Assembly (NCBI GenBank): GCA_963921825.1
Contig: OY997596.1
Coordinates: 1,183,001-1,247,000, forward strand
Source: Erodium maritimum
Taxonomy: Eukaryota; Streptophyta; Magnoliopsida; Geraniales; Geraniaceae
Reading direction: 5' to 3'
Length of the DNA: 64,000 bases
In this document: piece after piece, positions 63,134 through 64,000 of the stretch
Layout of the letters: each line of letters starts with the position of its first letter
Position numbering within the stretch: the first letter of the stretch is position 1
Position numbers and translations under genes: made by a program
The notes under the pieces: generated by a model
The model's database searches: none
What the model was told of the DNA's origin: nothing
The model's input: only the letters and a program-made list of their open reading frames with translations

Positions 63134-64000
63134 ATGGCGCTTCCGGCCGTCGCAGCCGTCCTGCTCCTCCTCTGCTCCGCCGTCCCCGTCCGATCCGGCG
63201 GATCTGACCACCGCTACAAGGACGGCGACGAAGTGCCTCTCTACGCCAACAAGGTCGGCCCCTTCCACAACCCCAGGTTAGGCTCTCTCGATCTCTCGGA
63301 TAGATTCGTGTTTCGAGCGTTTCTGGTTTGAGCTTTGGTTTTGGTTGCCTGAGGGTGATTGTGTGTGAATTGAGGTGTGTGGCTTTGGATTCACTGCTAA
63401 ATCTGCTCTGATGTGTGGTGGAGAAGTTTCGTTTTCATGTCATTGTTTTGGTTTTAGGATAGGATTGGGATCTGAGCTTGCTCGGAAATGTTTGCCTGTC
63501 GGTGTGATTTCAGAGTATTCGGTAACTTTATGTGTAGAGATTGAGTGATCGTGTGGAGATTAACGTTTCTAGTGTGAACTAGGTTTTTCGATTTGATTAT
63601 GTGTGAATTGAGGTGTGTGGTTTTGGATTCACCGCTAAATCTGCTCTGGTGTGTGGTGGAGAAGTTTCGTTTTCATGTCATTGTTTTGGTTTTAGGATAG
63701 GGTTTGGATCTGAGCTTACTCGGAAATGTTTGCTTGTCGGTGTGATTTCAGAGTATTCGGTAACTTTATGTGTAAGATTGAGTGATCGTGTGGAGATTAA
63801 CGTTTCTAGTGTGAACTAGGTTTTTCGATTTGATTATGTGTGAATTGAGGTGTGTGGTTTTGGATTCATCGCTAAATCTGCTCTGGTGTGTGGTGGAGAA
63901 GTTTCGTTTTCATGTCATTGTTTTGGTTTTAGGATAGGGTTTGGATCTGAGCTTACTCGGAAATGTTTGCTTGTCGGTGTGATTTCAGAGTATTCGGTAA
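63134..64000 (+). CDS. Transmembrane 9 superfamily (EMP70/TMN) protein, exon 1 only
   Basis: Exon 1 is 63134-63276 (47 codons plus two bases), then a GT donor at 63277; the gene runs off the window. It starts MALPAVAAVLLLLCSAVPVRS, a typical cleavable signal peptide (about residues 1-22). It continues DHRYKDGDEVPLYANKVGPF then HNP, the conserved luminal N-terminus of TM9SF/EMP70 proteins of the Golgi and endosomes, which act in membrane-protein sorting. The nine-helix membrane part is outside the window. The upstream in-frame extension to 62936 was rejected because the signal peptide begins at this ATG. Family assignment rests on the short luminal motif. Confidence 0.85.
63363..64000 (+). repeat. 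Tandem repeat of 237-238 bp in TM9SF intron 1
   Basis: Units begin GTGTGAATTGAGGTGTGTGG at 63363, 63601 and 63838; the third is cut by the window end. Units differ by only a few substitutions and single-base changes. The repeat starts 87 bp after the splice donor. Confidence 0.95.

Overview
The window is nuclear DNA of a flowering plant, most likely a eudicot. It shows spliceosomal introns, AT-rich intergenic DNA, plant housekeeping genes (cytosolic NADP-isocitrate dehydrogenase, an ABC1/ADCK-type kinase, calmodulin-binding glutamate decarboxylase, a TM9/EMP70 protein) and the usual plant transposons (copia, CACTA, PIF/Harbinger, MULE-type MITEs, LINEs). All host genes lie on the + strand. 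The large copia, CACTA and LINE relics are on the - strand. I cannot name the species.

Layout. (1) 162-4550: complete 15-exon NADP-ICDH gene with a likely intron in its 3'UTR. (2) 5.6-9.7 kb: intergenic DNA with a 2.3-kb PIF/Harbinger relic flanked by TTA duplications. (3) 9777-19525: complete 16-exon ABC1K/ADCK1-like kinase gene whose introns hold a solo LTR and at least four MULE-like MITEs with 9-bp target duplications. (4) 19914-22447: chimeric LTR retroelement (copia ends with a second LTR element inside) flanked by GTACC. (5) 24853-33485: first glutamate decarboxylase (GAD) gene, 7 exons, 499 aa. (6) 36832-42999: CACTA transposon with a transposase gene and a six-unit 216-bp satellite. 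(7) 46886-55518: second GAD gene, same predicted protein. (8) 59.4-61.65 kb: LINE relic joined to a short poly(A) retroposon. (9) 63134 to the window end: first exon and part of intron 1 of a TM9SF/EMP70 gene.

The main feature is a direct tandem duplication: 20967-36831 is repeated as 43000-58862 (about 15.86 kb, offset 22,033 falling to 22,031), with the CACTA element filling the junction exactly. The left copy keeps the ancestral left flank (an uninterrupted copia RT frame) and the right copy keeps the ancestral right flank. The copies differ by roughly 1% near their ends, but I found no difference across about 10.6 kb that holds the whole GAD gene. That points to recent gene conversion or an assembly effect. 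The duplication doubles an enzyme of GABA synthesis (Ca2+/calmodulin-regulated decarboxylation of glutamate). ICDH supplies 2-oxoglutarate and NADPH to the same carbon/nitrogen node, but nothing in the sequence suggests co-regulation.

Gene models come from reading frames, splice signals and protein-family knowledge. No search or expression data were available.
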